A DNA stretch of 64,000 nt from Chloroflexota bacterium (GTDB lineage Bacteria > Chloroflexota > Anaerolineae > Anaerolineales > Villigracilaceae), in assembly GCA_016235445.1 (NCBI GenBank), contig JACRLB010000016.1, forward strand, positions 35,770 to 99,769, read 5' to 3'. Positions 47,262-57,056 of this stretch are shown here, piece by piece. A model generated the notes under the pieces. The model had not been told where the DNA came from. It was given only the letters and a program-made list of their open reading frames with translations, and searched no databases. Positions within the stretch are counted from its first letter, which is position 1; each line of letters starts with the position of its first letter. Both the position numbers and the translations under genes were made by a program.

Positions 47262-48071
47262 ATGACTAAGAATATTTTGTTTTGGGGTCTATCAATAGTA
47301 TTCTTTGTAATTTTGTCGCTTACCAGCCCGGTGTCGGGCGTTTTTACTTATCGTCCACCATTTTCTCCGATAAATTTCCTGATAAGCCCTGATGGAATCT
47401 CCTATGAGTACGATCCTTCAATACATACTTTTATAGGAGATTTCGGTTACGAATATCAAGCTCCCGTTGAGCCTGAGAATAGTCGATTCCTTTATGTCAC
47501 AATTTACAATGATCATTGGGCTGAAACGCAAAAGAATAAGGTGTTTAAGTTGGATTTACAGCATGAAACTGTGGAGATCTGGCTGAATGATCGTCCTTTG
47601 GTGGCGCGAATATTTGTGTCATCGAACGGGTTGAGAATTGAAAATAATGGCGTTCAGTACATCAAATATGATGGAAGGATGTTGCGGATTGACGTCAGTG
47701 ATGGCACGATAAACAAGGTCTCATTCCATTCAGAGCCTAGCATGATGGGAAGAATAGTAGGACCCGAGTTTGAAAGAAATAAATTTTGCAGGGCTTCTAT
47801 GGATCGGAAGCATATAGTGCCTGTGATGATGCTGGTTTGTCTGGGGGATTTTACCGAGATGATATTGGGAGTAATCCCTCGTTTCTTAACACTTGTCTTC
47901 GGCGATATTGGCGGCGCAATCATAGGCTTTTGGACCGAGATCGGGCTTCTTGCTACTATCATTTGGTACATTGGAAAGAATTCAAAACCAAAGGCATATA
48001 TTGCACTTTCATTATTATTCATTTGGCTATTGTTGGGAATGTTGCGTGTATGGCCCGATATTCTATTTTGA
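47262..48071 (+). CDS. Membrane protein of unknown function (start likely MTKNILFWG)
   Basis: N-terminal hydrophobic segment and C-terminal TM helices. Confidence 0.6.
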   Translation: MTKNILFWGLSIVFFVILSLTSPVSGVFTYRPPFSPINFLISPDGISYEYDPSIHTFIGDFGYEYQAPVEPENSRFLYVTIYNDHWAETQKNKVFKLDLQHETVEIWLNDRPLVARIFVSSNGLRIENNGVQYIKYDGRMLRIDVSDGTINKVSFHSEPSMMGRIVGPEFERNKFCRASMDRKHIVPVMMLVCLGDFTEMILGVIPRFLTLVFGDIGGAIIGFWTEIGLLATIIWYIGKNSKPKAYIALSLLFIWLLLGMLRVWPDILF

Positions 48072-48089
48072 AACAAGGGAGATAAATAT

Positions 48090-49334
48090 ATGTATGGTAA
48101 TAGACCTACCAAATGTCCGCTTTGTGGTAATGATTATATTTTTGCATTAGACAAGGAATGCGATTTGTGCCATTCTGGTCCTAGGAAATTGGGAAATTTG
48201 TCTCTAGGGTGGGTATATCGCTCAGAGTGGCAGATATTTGAAGAAAACCTGGGAAGTTTTAGGCTTTTCAAAAAGCTGAAACTATTTGAATTATATGGCT
48301 ATATATATAGGTGGTACAAGAAAATACCTCACGAAGAAATTGAAAGCAGAATGCCCTTGCGCACGCAAATTGTTTTGTGGGGTCCTGCCTCTTCTGGTAA
48401 AACATGGCTATTGTACGCATTCCTTAAAAAAATAACCGAATGGCGAAGAATCTCACGAGCGGGTAATAGTTTCAATTTTCGATTGGTTGATATTGACGGT
48501 GAAGGAGACATTGATATCACAAAAGGCCCTCCTCTTGAGGGCACAATGGGTATAACAGAAAAGAGATTTTGGTACAAAAAGACAAATAGTATGAGCGCAT
48601 TAAGAAACGAGGTTAATACGCATGTGCATGAATTGTTGGCAATAGATGATCGTGGTGACGATCAAGTCCCTGGATCAGTTAGTGAAGCTGATCTAAATAT
48701 GACTCAGGCATTTAGAAAAGGACCGGGGATGGCTTCTTTACGTAGGGCAGGTTTTGCTGATGCAATATTTTTACTTGTTGATTTAGATATGGCTAGAACA
48801 CCAGAAGTGTTCAAGAGCTTTCTCTCTAGTCTCGAAGCGTTGTGGGAATCGTCATATGATTATAAGTTAGAGAAAAAGAGAAAACTTGCAATTTGCGTTC
48901 CCAAAATAGATCAGCATGGACTTAGATACATCGGGATTGCAACTGAAGACAAGAAGAAGAACTTTGAAATAATTGTTGAAGAAAAATTTGGTAATAAAGC
49001 ACCTCTACTTTTTACGGCAATCGAAGAATTTAATAGGTTAAATTTTGAGGTAGATTATTTTTTTGTCTCTTCATGTGGCTACCGTAACGGGATAGCCAAT
49101 TATGATAAAAGTAAAGGTCAGATCGCCAACTTAGATGAATGGAGCCCTGAAGGTGTCCATGAACCATTTTTTTGGGCATTTGATACTATTGAACGGGCGC
49201 GTATCATGAATAATAATCATCTTTTTCAAATGTTTGTCAAAGGAAACATTGGCGAAGTATGTAACAAGAGGGAAGAACAATATATTCCATATTCTGATAT
49301 TGTTAAAATGGCTCAAGAATTCAACAGGCGCTAG
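48090..49334 (+). CDS. Zinc-ribbon + P-loop GTPase-like protein
   Basis: CPLCGNDYIFALDKECDLCHSG; G1 GPASSGKTWLL; CVPKIDQHG (G4-like); FVSSCGY (G5-like). Confidence 0.7.
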   Translation: MYGNRPTKCPLCGNDYIFALDKECDLCHSGPRKLGNLSLGWVYRSEWQIFEENLGSFRLFKKLKLFELYGYIYRWYKKIPHEEIESRMPLRTQIVLWGPASSGKTWLLYAFLKKITEWRRISRAGNSFNFRLVDIDGEGDIDITKGPPLEGTMGITEKRFWYKKTNSMSALRNEVNTHVHELLAIDDRGDDQVPGSVSEADLNMTQAFRKGPGMASLRRAGFADAIFLLVDLDMARTPEVFKSFLSSLEALWESSYDYKLEKKRKLAICVPKIDQHGLRYIGIATEDKKKNFEIIVEEKFGNKAPLLFTAIEEFNRLNFEVDYFFVSSCGYRNGIANYDKSKGQIANLDEWSPEGVHEPFFWAFDTIERARIMNNNHLFQMFVKGNIGEVCNKREEQYIPYSDIVKMAQEFNRR

Positions 49335-49354
49335 CTATTTTCAAGAGGTGTATA

Positions 49355-49606
49355 ATGATTACTCAAGGCGATTTCGGATGCAAATTATGCGGAAATATGG
49401 CAAAGGAACCAGACAAGGAATGCCCGGAATGTCATGCCGATTTTCGATTCTATTATGGTATTCCAGTTGGGTATGTTTATCCTGAGGAATATGAGCGCTT
49501 CAAAGAATTGGCGAAGCGCGTTGTAGTGATTGGGATTGTAGGTTTGGGTACAGTTGTTTCTGTATTCTTATGGATGGTGTTGCAAATTAAAAAGTTGGGA
49601 TTCTAG
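49355..49606 (+). CDS. Zinc-ribbon + TM small protein
   Basis: CKLCGNMAKEPDKECPECHADF...GYVYPEEYERFKELAKRVVVIGIVGLGTVVSVFLWM. Confidence 0.7.
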   Translation: MITQGDFGCKLCGNMAKEPDKECPECHADFRFYYGIPVGYVYPEEYERFKELAKRVVVIGIVGLGTVVSVFLWMVLQIKKLGF

Positions 49607-49614
49607 GCGAAGTC

Positions 49615-50742
49615 ATGAAGATACATATCCGAAATGTTACATTTCTGTCATTGATTTTTGTTTTTTTCGTTGCGGCGGTAGTCTTGACGCCTACATATCG
49701 GGAGTTTGTCGAAGTAAGCGACTATGCCACCTCATCTTATGAAATAGAATATGCGGATACACTAACAGCCCAAGCTATAGCATCATGGACTTCTACAATT
49801 ACGTTAACCCCGACCATTACTCTCACTCCGAGCAGGACTCCATCGCCGACCTTATCCCCCACGATTACGTTAACTCCCACTGTAGCCCCCTGTATCTCGT
49901 CCGTCAAAGATGACATACTTACACCGATTTTATATGGACAGCCAAGCCAGACTGATACCCCGCAAAACCAAAAGTTAGTACGAGGCGCGGAAGTGCGATT
50001 ATATTTTAAGTTGAACGATGAGCCTTGGTTGCGTGCTTCAAGATATGGCGTTTCTTCTCCAGAGGGTTGGATCTATGAACCAGATCTTTCGCCTTCTTGT
50101 GGTAAATTGCCAGCAGTATCCTTGAAGTATATGGCTGAACCTGACTTTTCAATTCCCTTGATCGAAGAAAGTTTTTCAAGGATACCCGATGATTGGTTGG
50201 ATTCGAATGATAAACGGGTAACATTAACTCCATCGAAGGAAGATGGGTATAGTCAACTATGGCTGGACACCATTATGAACGGCGAGCCGGTTTTAGAAAT
50301 TCTTACTTTACAGCAAACTCGATTACCAGAACATTGGAAGTTATGGACAGCTCTTCAACGCGTCTCCTTATCTGGAAGAAGTTATATAGGCTTCCGAATT
50401 TATCCGGGTGACAAGGAAAATACATATATCGAGATACGCTTTTATCGGGAAAGCTGTAACTATGAATATGTTCAATCCATAGATGGGCAGGTGCAAACTG
50501 GTGTGCCAATTCGGGCGTATGACGGGTGTATCAGCGAATCAAAAGCCTTTATAACCTTGGAAGGTGAATTTGACCGTGCAAAGTCGTTGTTCATTTTAAC
50601 CCCCACGTATAATGGTCGAAGATTGTTGACGCGTGACTTTTCGGATGCCCAAGGTTTGTTTTCTTCTGGTAAGTTCAATATCATCAGTTCCGGCGTAGAA
50701 GGAACAGTGGATTACATCCTTCTTATGGAATCATCTGATTAA
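49615..50742 (+). CDS. Single-TM protein with Thr/Pro linker and extracytoplasmic domain
   Basis: VTFLSLIFVFFVAAVVLTPT; TSTITLTPTITLTPSRTPSPTLSPTITLTPT. Confidence 0.65.
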   Translation: MKIHIRNVTFLSLIFVFFVAAVVLTPTYREFVEVSDYATSSYEIEYADTLTAQAIASWTSTITLTPTITLTPSRTPSPTLSPTITLTPTVAPCISSVKDDILTPILYGQPSQTDTPQNQKLVRGAEVRLYFKLNDEPWLRASRYGVSSPEGWIYEPDLSPSCGKLPAVSLKYMAEPDFSIPLIEESFSRIPDDWLDSNDKRVTLTPSKEDGYSQLWLDTIMNGEPVLEILTLQQTRLPEHWKLWTALQRVSLSGRSYIGFRIYPGDKENTYIEIRFYRESCNYEYVQSIDGQVQTGVPIRAYDGCISESKAFITLEGEFDRAKSLFILTPTYNGRRLLTRDFSDAQGLFSSGKFNIISSGVEGTVDYILLMESSD

Positions 50743-50758
50743 TGAAAGGCTTTCCATT

Positions 50759-51862
50759 ATGGAAGACGAAATTATTATTCCTGCAAATATACCTTATCAT
50801 ATTCCCCAGATTGCTTTATGGGGCCCACAATCATCGGGGAAATCCTGGCTGTTGTTTGCATTTCAGCGGCGTGTTCGTATGATTGACGAGTATCTCAAGC
50901 GTGGCTTGATAAATCAAGATTTCCGCATATCGTTGTCTGCCAGAGATATTGACGTCAAAGACGACGATCTCTCTCAGCCCCCTCCTGCCACTCAGGAAAT
51001 TATTACCAAACGCATTTTGTTTCAAAGGAATATGATTCCGTCGAAATCTTCCGTGCGAATGTCACTTCAACATAGGGTCAATACGCATTCCCACGAAATT
51101 AAGGTAATGGATAATCAGGGGCAGATGCTTGTGCCTGATATTAGTCTAAAACAAAAGAACGGTAATTCGGAAGAACATGCGAACTTGCAAAAGTCGGATG
51201 ATGATGCAATGAAAAGGGTTGAAGCAGCATTAGACTTTGTTGTCAGATCTCAGAATATCATAGTTGTCTTGGATTCTAAAGAGGAGAAGGAGAATTCCAA
51301 ATTTAAAATCAGCGAAAAAATCAAAAAATTCCTTGACGATAATGTCCTTAGAAGCGGACGTAAATATAATATTGCGTTTTGTCTTACAAAGGTGGATGCG
51401 CTTGGGGAGTTGGATATCCAAGGCTCGAGCGATGATGCTGTGCAGTCTTTCTTGATTCGCCAGCTTGGTTCTCGTGAGCAGGAAAAAATACTTGGTTTGG
51501 TACAGGAATTGCAACAGGATGGACATGAAGCAAGGCTATTTGCAACTTCCGCCTGTGGTTATATTTATATTCAAGATACGAGAAAGCGTGTTCCCAATCT
51601 TAAATTCAGCGGGGATAATAACAATAATAATAACTCTTCTATCATGGATCCTGAAGGGTGGAAACCTGAAGGCGTTGAAAAGCCCTTCTTTTGGCTTTTG
51701 GAAAAGATCGAGAAGAACCGTATCAGTCAGATCGAACAGAACGGGAACGGATATGAAAAGGTATTATGGAAGTCTCCCATGAAGGCAGATCGTATGGGGC
51801 ATTATTTGTCTTATGAATCCATCTTGCATTATGCCGATATGGGGGAGCGAAAATCGAATTAA
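50759..51862 (+). CDS. P-loop GTPase paralogous to 48090-49334
   Basis: GPQSSGKSWLLFAF (G1), CLTKVDALG (G4 TKxD), FATSACGY (G5-like), EGVEKPFFWLLEKIE shared with paralogue. Confidence 0.75.
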   Translation: MEDEIIIPANIPYHIPQIALWGPQSSGKSWLLFAFQRRVRMIDEYLKRGLINQDFRISLSARDIDVKDDDLSQPPPATQEIITKRILFQRNMIPSKSSVRMSLQHRVNTHSHEIKVMDNQGQMLVPDISLKQKNGNSEEHANLQKSDDDAMKRVEAALDFVVRSQNIIVVLDSKEEKENSKFKISEKIKKFLDDNVLRSGRKYNIAFCLTKVDALGELDIQGSSDDAVQSFLIRQLGSREQEKILGLVQELQQDGHEARLFATSACGYIYIQDTRKRVPNLKFSGDNNNNNNSSIMDPEGWKPEGVEKPFFWLLEKIEKNRISQIEQNGNGYEKVLWKSPMKADRMGHYLSYESILHYADMGERKSN

Positions 51863-51866
51863 TGCC

Positions 51867-53099
51867 ATGGCAGAATTTAAGTTATCCTTTGTGGAGTACG
51901 GAAAATACTTTGAACCAGATCGCACCAGTGATTTCTTTGACCTTGCTTATACGGAAGATTTGGCAGGGCGGTCAAAACAATTTCGTGATGTGCTTAATAT
52001 GCCTGATAGCCAAAGAACCCCCTTTCAATATGTAAACGGGGAGAAACGAGTTTCTGCGGCATTTTTGCCGTATGAAAATGGATGGTTCTTTGCTCATATT
52101 CAAGCCCGACGCGAAGATGAAAAGTATCCGGTGTCAATGAATCGCCCTTTTTATCAAATACGGTTCGTTCCTTTGGATAGTTCTAAACTTGCAGAGGTGT
52201 TTTCAACCGAAGATTATGGTTTTTTTTCCTTTCTGCATATTGACAGAAGCATGAAAAATACCGTGTATGCTTTAAGAGATTATGTTGAAATTGAGGGTAG
52301 CAGAGATGCCATAATCATCGACGAGAGATATAACACAACCCTTCAGCCTAAGTTAATAAAAGACTATGATAATAACCTTGTCTCAAACATAGTAAATGCC
52401 CTTTCAGAATTACTCGAAAAGGAAAGGAATGGTTATGAAGTTCAGATAAGAATTATTTATAATGAAGAATATGAGTCTTTGGAAAAACGATTATTGTTGA
52501 TGGATGTTGTTCAACAAATGATTTATCCGAAGTACGGATGGGTTTCGTTTGCGCTTGATTATGTTAGCAGTAATGTCAGTCCGCCTCGTGTTCAATTCCT
52601 CTCCCGGAAAGATGCAAATAATGTTAAATATTCTGAGTTTGTTAAACCGGAAAACAGACAGGAGATAAACATTGTTGATATAAAAGAGGATATGAATTTT
52701 ACTGACAATGATTATGTCAGAGCAGTAAAGACTTTTATCAAAATAGAAGTTAATAATGGATTCCCAGTATACGAAGATCTGTTTTCAGATCGATTAAGGG
52801 AACTGATAAAGAAATATGATATTAGTGGTTTTGATCTTTTTCTCGTGCTTCATCGTAACAAGATCAATCCAGATCCATTTTATTGGTTATTTGTGAAAAA
52901 GAATGATTTTGATTATATTTTGGAAGAAATGTCTGAGCCAAGTATCCGAGGACTTTATAAAGTTTTACACAATATTTCTCACCCCAGGGTTTATCAGATT
53001 ATTATACAAATGGTTCGCAAACAAATGCCTGATGCCGGTAAAGCCTTTCATGATACCTTAGTAAAATATTCTGAAACGCCTCTTTTGTACGCAGAATGA
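51867..53099 (+). CDS. Putative GTPase-associated protein (GAP1-N-like?)
   Basis: Directly follows GTPase; MAEFKLSFVEYGKYFEPDRTSDFFDLAYTEDLAG...GWFFAHIQARREDEKYPVSMNRPFYQIRFVP; family call is inference. Confidence 0.5.
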   Translation: MAEFKLSFVEYGKYFEPDRTSDFFDLAYTEDLAGRSKQFRDVLNMPDSQRTPFQYVNGEKRVSAAFLPYENGWFFAHIQARREDEKYPVSMNRPFYQIRFVPLDSSKLAEVFSTEDYGFFSFLHIDRSMKNTVYALRDYVEIEGSRDAIIIDERYNTTLQPKLIKDYDNNLVSNIVNALSELLEKERNGYEVQIRIIYNEEYESLEKRLLLMDVVQQMIYPKYGWVSFALDYVSSNVSPPRVQFLSRKDANNVKYSEFVKPENRQEINIVDIKEDMNFTDNDYVRAVKTFIKIEVNNGFPVYEDLFSDRLRELIKKYDISGFDLFLVLHRNKINPDPFYWLFVKKNDFDYILEEMSEPSIRGLYKVLHNISHPRVYQIIIQMVRKQMPDAGKAFHDTLVKYSETPLLYAE

Positions 53100-56000
53100 A
53101 TATGAGCGAATTTTCGAATAAAATTCGGGAAGTACTGGAAGTCTTTCGCGCTAAAGGGGAATATGATGCATTGTCGAAAGATTTAGATATATTAATTGAT
53201 CTCTGTGATGCAGTTTGGAGGGATGGGAATTGGCAGGACAGGGAGAATACTGTATTCTTTTTTCATGATAACCATGCTCTTTCTGAAAATATTCCCGTTG
53301 AAATACTGGAAAACTGGGCTGTGGATGTACTGCGGAGTGGGAAGTTTCAAGATGAAAACCATTATGTTCGATTTTACGATCTGTTGCAGCGGGTAAAGAA
53401 GCCATCAAGAAAATTGGTTGGACTAGCCCTTGTTTATATCCTAGGGCTTGAAATTTCTCCAGCGAAGAAATATATTGAATTTAAAAAATGGATATTAAAA
53501 CCCGAATCCTCCTTTAAGTATGAGCTGGACACTGCGAAAGAAATCGAAAAGCTGCCTGATGAGTTTTCCCAGTTGGGGCTGAGCCTGACCGATATCGTCC
53601 AGCGTCAGTTTTTTGTGCTTGTGATGCGTTTTTACTATGAAAAAGGAAGTTTTCTCGATATAACAGATCGAGACATTGAAAACTGGCGATATGCAGTGCG
53701 AAATAAGTCGTCAAAAACAAAAGATCCATTGTTCGATCAATTTTTCCCTACTCAAGTTGAGGTAATTGGAGATTATATACAAAGTAAAAATCTTGGCGCA
53801 ATTCATCGTTTATTTGACAGGGGCTTTCTTAAAGATGAAGATGGCAAATTCTTGCCGAATGATGTGCTTTGGGGATGTATTCGTATATTTTACGATAACG
53901 ATGTTGAGCGCGCGGGAAGAGAAACCTTAAGCATACTGGTGTTTTGGGTTATGGAACGCCTTGATGATAAAAATAACCCCATCCCGCTCGATGTCATCCA
54001 GTGGATGTTAACCTCCGGCTTGGGATTTTTGAGAGAACTAAATTTTGAAGCGGCAAACAAGGTTTACAGAAGCTGTATATCCCATATTGAGAATGAGAAG
54101 GGGGAGATTCCCGGGTTGTTCTCTTTGGTTGGACAGATACCTACTAGTATTTATGAGGCGTGTTCAAGGAATAGACAATTATTCTTATTGGCTTTATTTG
54201 ATAAAACAAAGAGAAAAAACAAAAGCGAAAAAGATTATTTATCTGAAGTAGATGTTCGGGAATTGCATTCCATCTCAGAATCATCAAATGATAAGTATAA
54301 AGAATGGGGCGCCGAAGTATTCGAGTCGGCAAAAGAGAATAATTGGATACGACCAGAAAAAGAAAAAACGAAGGACTTTCATCCCAGTGATACGGCGCCT
54401 GAACTTGTGGGGTATAAGAAATTTGTGTCCAGATATCTTCACTCCCATGCTCCCGAAGATATCTGGTTAATTATGGAAACAATTCCTGAATTGCCATTGC
54501 CAATTCAGTTTTCAAGTTTTTTGAATTGGATGGAAGAGGCAAGAGATAATATAAAAGATATCGCCTCTGAAAAGCCTCAACAAAGTGCTGCTGCGGACCT
54601 GCACAATCTGAATTGGTTTCAGCGTTTGAAAAAGTGGTTCATTTCACTTGTTGCAAAAAATAGGAAACAGTCTGAATCAGGAGCGCCACAAGCAAGAGGC
54701 GAGAAGTCTCGCCACGATCATTGGGTTGATCTGGTAAAGATACTAAATGCCGATTCTGGTTATTTATATAACAAGTCAATTACGAGTGTAGTTCGCTCGC
54801 TTTTTCATCAGATTGATGAGCGTTTCTTGTTGATGTCCATTGGAACTTTTCTTCTGCATGGCAATTCTGTAAATGCTCTGTCTGCGGAAGATGTAGCGGA
54901 ATTGGCGAAAATAAACATAAAACGATTTGATGGTTTACTACCACTCTCGTTGGTCGCACAGCTTTCGCCTTATCTGTTGAAGACTCCTGCCGCAAGGAAA
55001 CAAGAGAGGCCAAAAAAACATATTGTGCAAGTGCCTGATCGCGAGAAAGCAACGATGGGCGGAAAGATGCCAATACCGCTATGGGTAAGGTGGGCTCTTG
55101 GTATAGCTGGGCTATTATTGATAATCTTGATTTTATGGGCAATTGGTATATCTAAAAATGTGGGAGCAGGTATTTCCGCTGCGCAAACAACGCAGGCAGT
55201 TGAGGTAACTTTGACGCCATCGATTGCTCCCCTGATTGGCGCTCCATCTTCGACTCCATCTCATACGCCTACTCCCACTTTGACTACAACACCAGCCCCC
55301 GTGATTGCAGAGTTCCAAGACTGGGATATATCTACATTGTTGCTCTATTCCCGACCTAAATCACTCAATAGTGATAAATATGAAATTGTTCATCTAAACA
55401 AGAAGGCCGAGTCCTCGGTGTTTTCACCTGGGGAAGAAATAATTTGGAAAGATACTTGCGAATCTTTAGACTGGCCTTTCATGAGTGTTTGGAAAAATAT
55501 CCCTAGGATTAATGCTGTTTGTTACAATGAAAAACAAACGTCGTGGCCTGTGTTGTTTAGCAATCTTTCAAATGATGGCGAAAAATTATTACTAGTTTCT
55601 GACAATGATTATAATAAACTAGAAAATAGCCCTGCTGAATTAGAAAATTCTCGAATTCGTTATTCTCCTAAAAATATACTTGGAGTTCTACTTCAGAAAT
55701 CTCCCCAAGAGTCAATAGCAACATCTCTATACCTTATTGAATCAGGAGGAACTTATAAGCTCTTGGATAATAAACTTGAATTAAGTAGTAAACTTGAAGC
55801 AAATGCAATAACTCAGAATATACTTACATACGATTGGGTTAAGGTTGATACGGTTCGGGATCCCAACGATCCAAAAAATAACCTAAACTATAATAAAGAA
55901 CGATTATTAATCGTGTCTGAAAACCAAGAGGGTAAAATTAGTTTGATTATTGTTTGGGTTGTGAAAGATAGCAACAATACTTTTGCGTTTTATAAAACAC

Positions 56001-56452
56001 AAACGATAGTCCCTTATGGATCGTTCGATTTTATAAAGGTTTTTGACATTGATGCCAGCCCTGATGGGAGTTCAATACTGGTTGCTGGGCAAATTTCGGA
56101 TGGCAGTCAAAATATATATATTTATAATTTTTCAGGAAATACCGACTCGGAAGAACCCACTTTCTCGTTCGACCAAGACTATCAATATGTAAATGTAAAT
56201 TTTTTAGATGATGTAACCCAGGTAAGTTGGTCGCCTGATGTCGATAAAAAACAAATTGCTATCGCTGGTAAAATTTTGGATAATTCGAAGTTGCCACAAA
56301 GCGTTGATCTCCAGGGTAGATCATGCGAGATTGGGTGCCTGTTTGTTGTTGACATAGAGACACTTAAGATGGGGCAACAGCCGAAATGGATTTGGATCAC
56401 AAGTATTATCAAAGGTATTCAGCATTTTTGGTGGACTCAATGGCCGCAATAA
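53096..56452 (+). CDS. Large helical protein + TM + Thr/Pro linker + propeller-like extracytoplasmic domain
   Basis: TM WVRWALGIAGLLLIILILWAIGI; SSTPSHTPTPTLTTTPAP; ATGA-overlap with upstream gene; IDASPDGSSILVAG, VSWSPDVDKKQIAIAG. Confidence 0.65.
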   Translation: MNMSEFSNKIREVLEVFRAKGEYDALSKDLDILIDLCDAVWRDGNWQDRENTVFFFHDNHALSENIPVEILENWAVDVLRSGKFQDENHYVRFYDLLQRVKKPSRKLVGLALVYILGLEISPAKKYIEFKKWILKPESSFKYELDTAKEIEKLPDEFSQLGLSLTDIVQRQFFVLVMRFYYEKGSFLDITDRDIENWRYAVRNKSSKTKDPLFDQFFPTQVEVIGDYIQSKNLGAIHRLFDRGFLKDEDGKFLPNDVLWGCIRIFYDNDVERAGRETLSILVFWVMERLDDKNNPIPLDVIQWMLTSGLGFLRELNFEAANKVYRSCISHIENEKGEIPGLFSLVGQIPTSIYEACSRNRQLFLLALFDKTKRKNKSEKDYLSEVDVRELHSISESSNDKYKEWGAEVFESAKENNWIRPEKEKTKDFHPSDTAPELVGYKKFVSRYLHSHAPEDIWLIMETIPELPLPIQFSSFLNWMEEARDNIKDIASEKPQQSAAADLHNLNWFQRLKKWFISLVAKNRKQSESGAPQARGEKSRHDHWVDLVKILNADSGYLYNKSITSVVRSLFHQIDERFLLMSIGTFLLHGNSVNALSAEDVAELAKINIKRFDGLLPLSLVAQLSPYLLKTPAARKQERPKKHIVQVPDREKATMGGKMPIPLWVRWALGIAGLLLIILILWAIGISKNVGAGISAAQTTQAVEVTLTPSIAPLIGAPSSTPSHTPTPTLTTTPAPVIAEFQDWDISTLLLYSRPKSLNSDKYEIVHLNKKAESSVFSPGEEIIWKDTCESLDWPFMSVWKNIPRINAVCYNEKQTSWPVLFSNLSNDGEKLLLVSDNDYNKLENSPAELENSRIRYSPKNILGVLLQKSPQESIATSLYLIESGGTYKLLDNKLELSSKLEANAITQNILTYDWVKVDTVRDPNDPKNNLNYNKERLLIVSENQEGKISLIIVWVVKDSNNTFAFYKTQTIVPYGSFDFIKVFDIDASPDGSSILVAGQISDGSQNIYIYNFSGNTDSEEPTFSFDQDYQYVNVNFLDDVTQVSWSPDVDKKQIAIAGKILDNSKLPQSVDLQGRSCEIGCLFVVDIETLKMGQQPKWIWITSIIKGIQHFWWTQWPQ

Positions 56453-56467
56453 CGAAGGGACTGGGAC

Positions 56468-57001
56468 ATGAATTCGGAAAAAGGGCAAACGCAGATCGGG
56501 ATAGCCATTCTTGTTACAATAGTTATTATTGTTCTACTTCTATGCGGTCTATTATTTTATTTTAGCAAGGGTCTTCCCCAAGTAGGAGACCCATTGGAAA
56601 GAGCTGTCGAATATCAGGTGGATTATGTAGAAGACGTTCCAATTGATAACTGTGATGGTAATAATCAGGTGGAATATGAGGATGAAAAAGAATACGCAGA
56701 AGAACACCTTATTAACGTGCATGGTGAAGGTATCGGAGGTATCGAGGCATTCCTTATTTCGCAAAAGATCGAAGTCCATTACGGTGTTCAGAATAAGGAA
56801 ATTATTCGGCAGCGAAAAAAACTTCACTTTTCCGCGGGTCCTGGGGAAAATATAATCTATCATATTAAATGGACATACATGTGGAAAAAGGGCGACGGTG
56901 TCGTAAAATATGCGGATGGGAGCGAGGAAATATATCAATTTGGCGTGCGGACCCAGCTTAATCCAGATGTTGCGATAGAGAAAATTGCTTGTAGTCCATG
57001 A
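56468..57001 (+). CDS. Single-TM hypothetical protein
   Basis: IGIAILVTIVIIVLLLCGLLFYF. Confidence 0.6.
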   Translation: MNSEKGQTQIGIAILVTIVIIVLLLCGLLFYFSKGLPQVGDPLERAVEYQVDYVEDVPIDNCDGNNQVEYEDEKEYAEEHLINVHGEGIGGIEAFLISQKIEVHYGVQNKEIIRQRKKLHFSAGPGENIIYHIKWTYMWKKGDGVVKYADGSEEIYQFGVRTQLNPDVAIEKIACSP

Positions 57002-57056
57002 TTATAGGCATACTCAAAATTCCGCTGGCTGCGTAAAAACCTGTTTTCTAACACCC

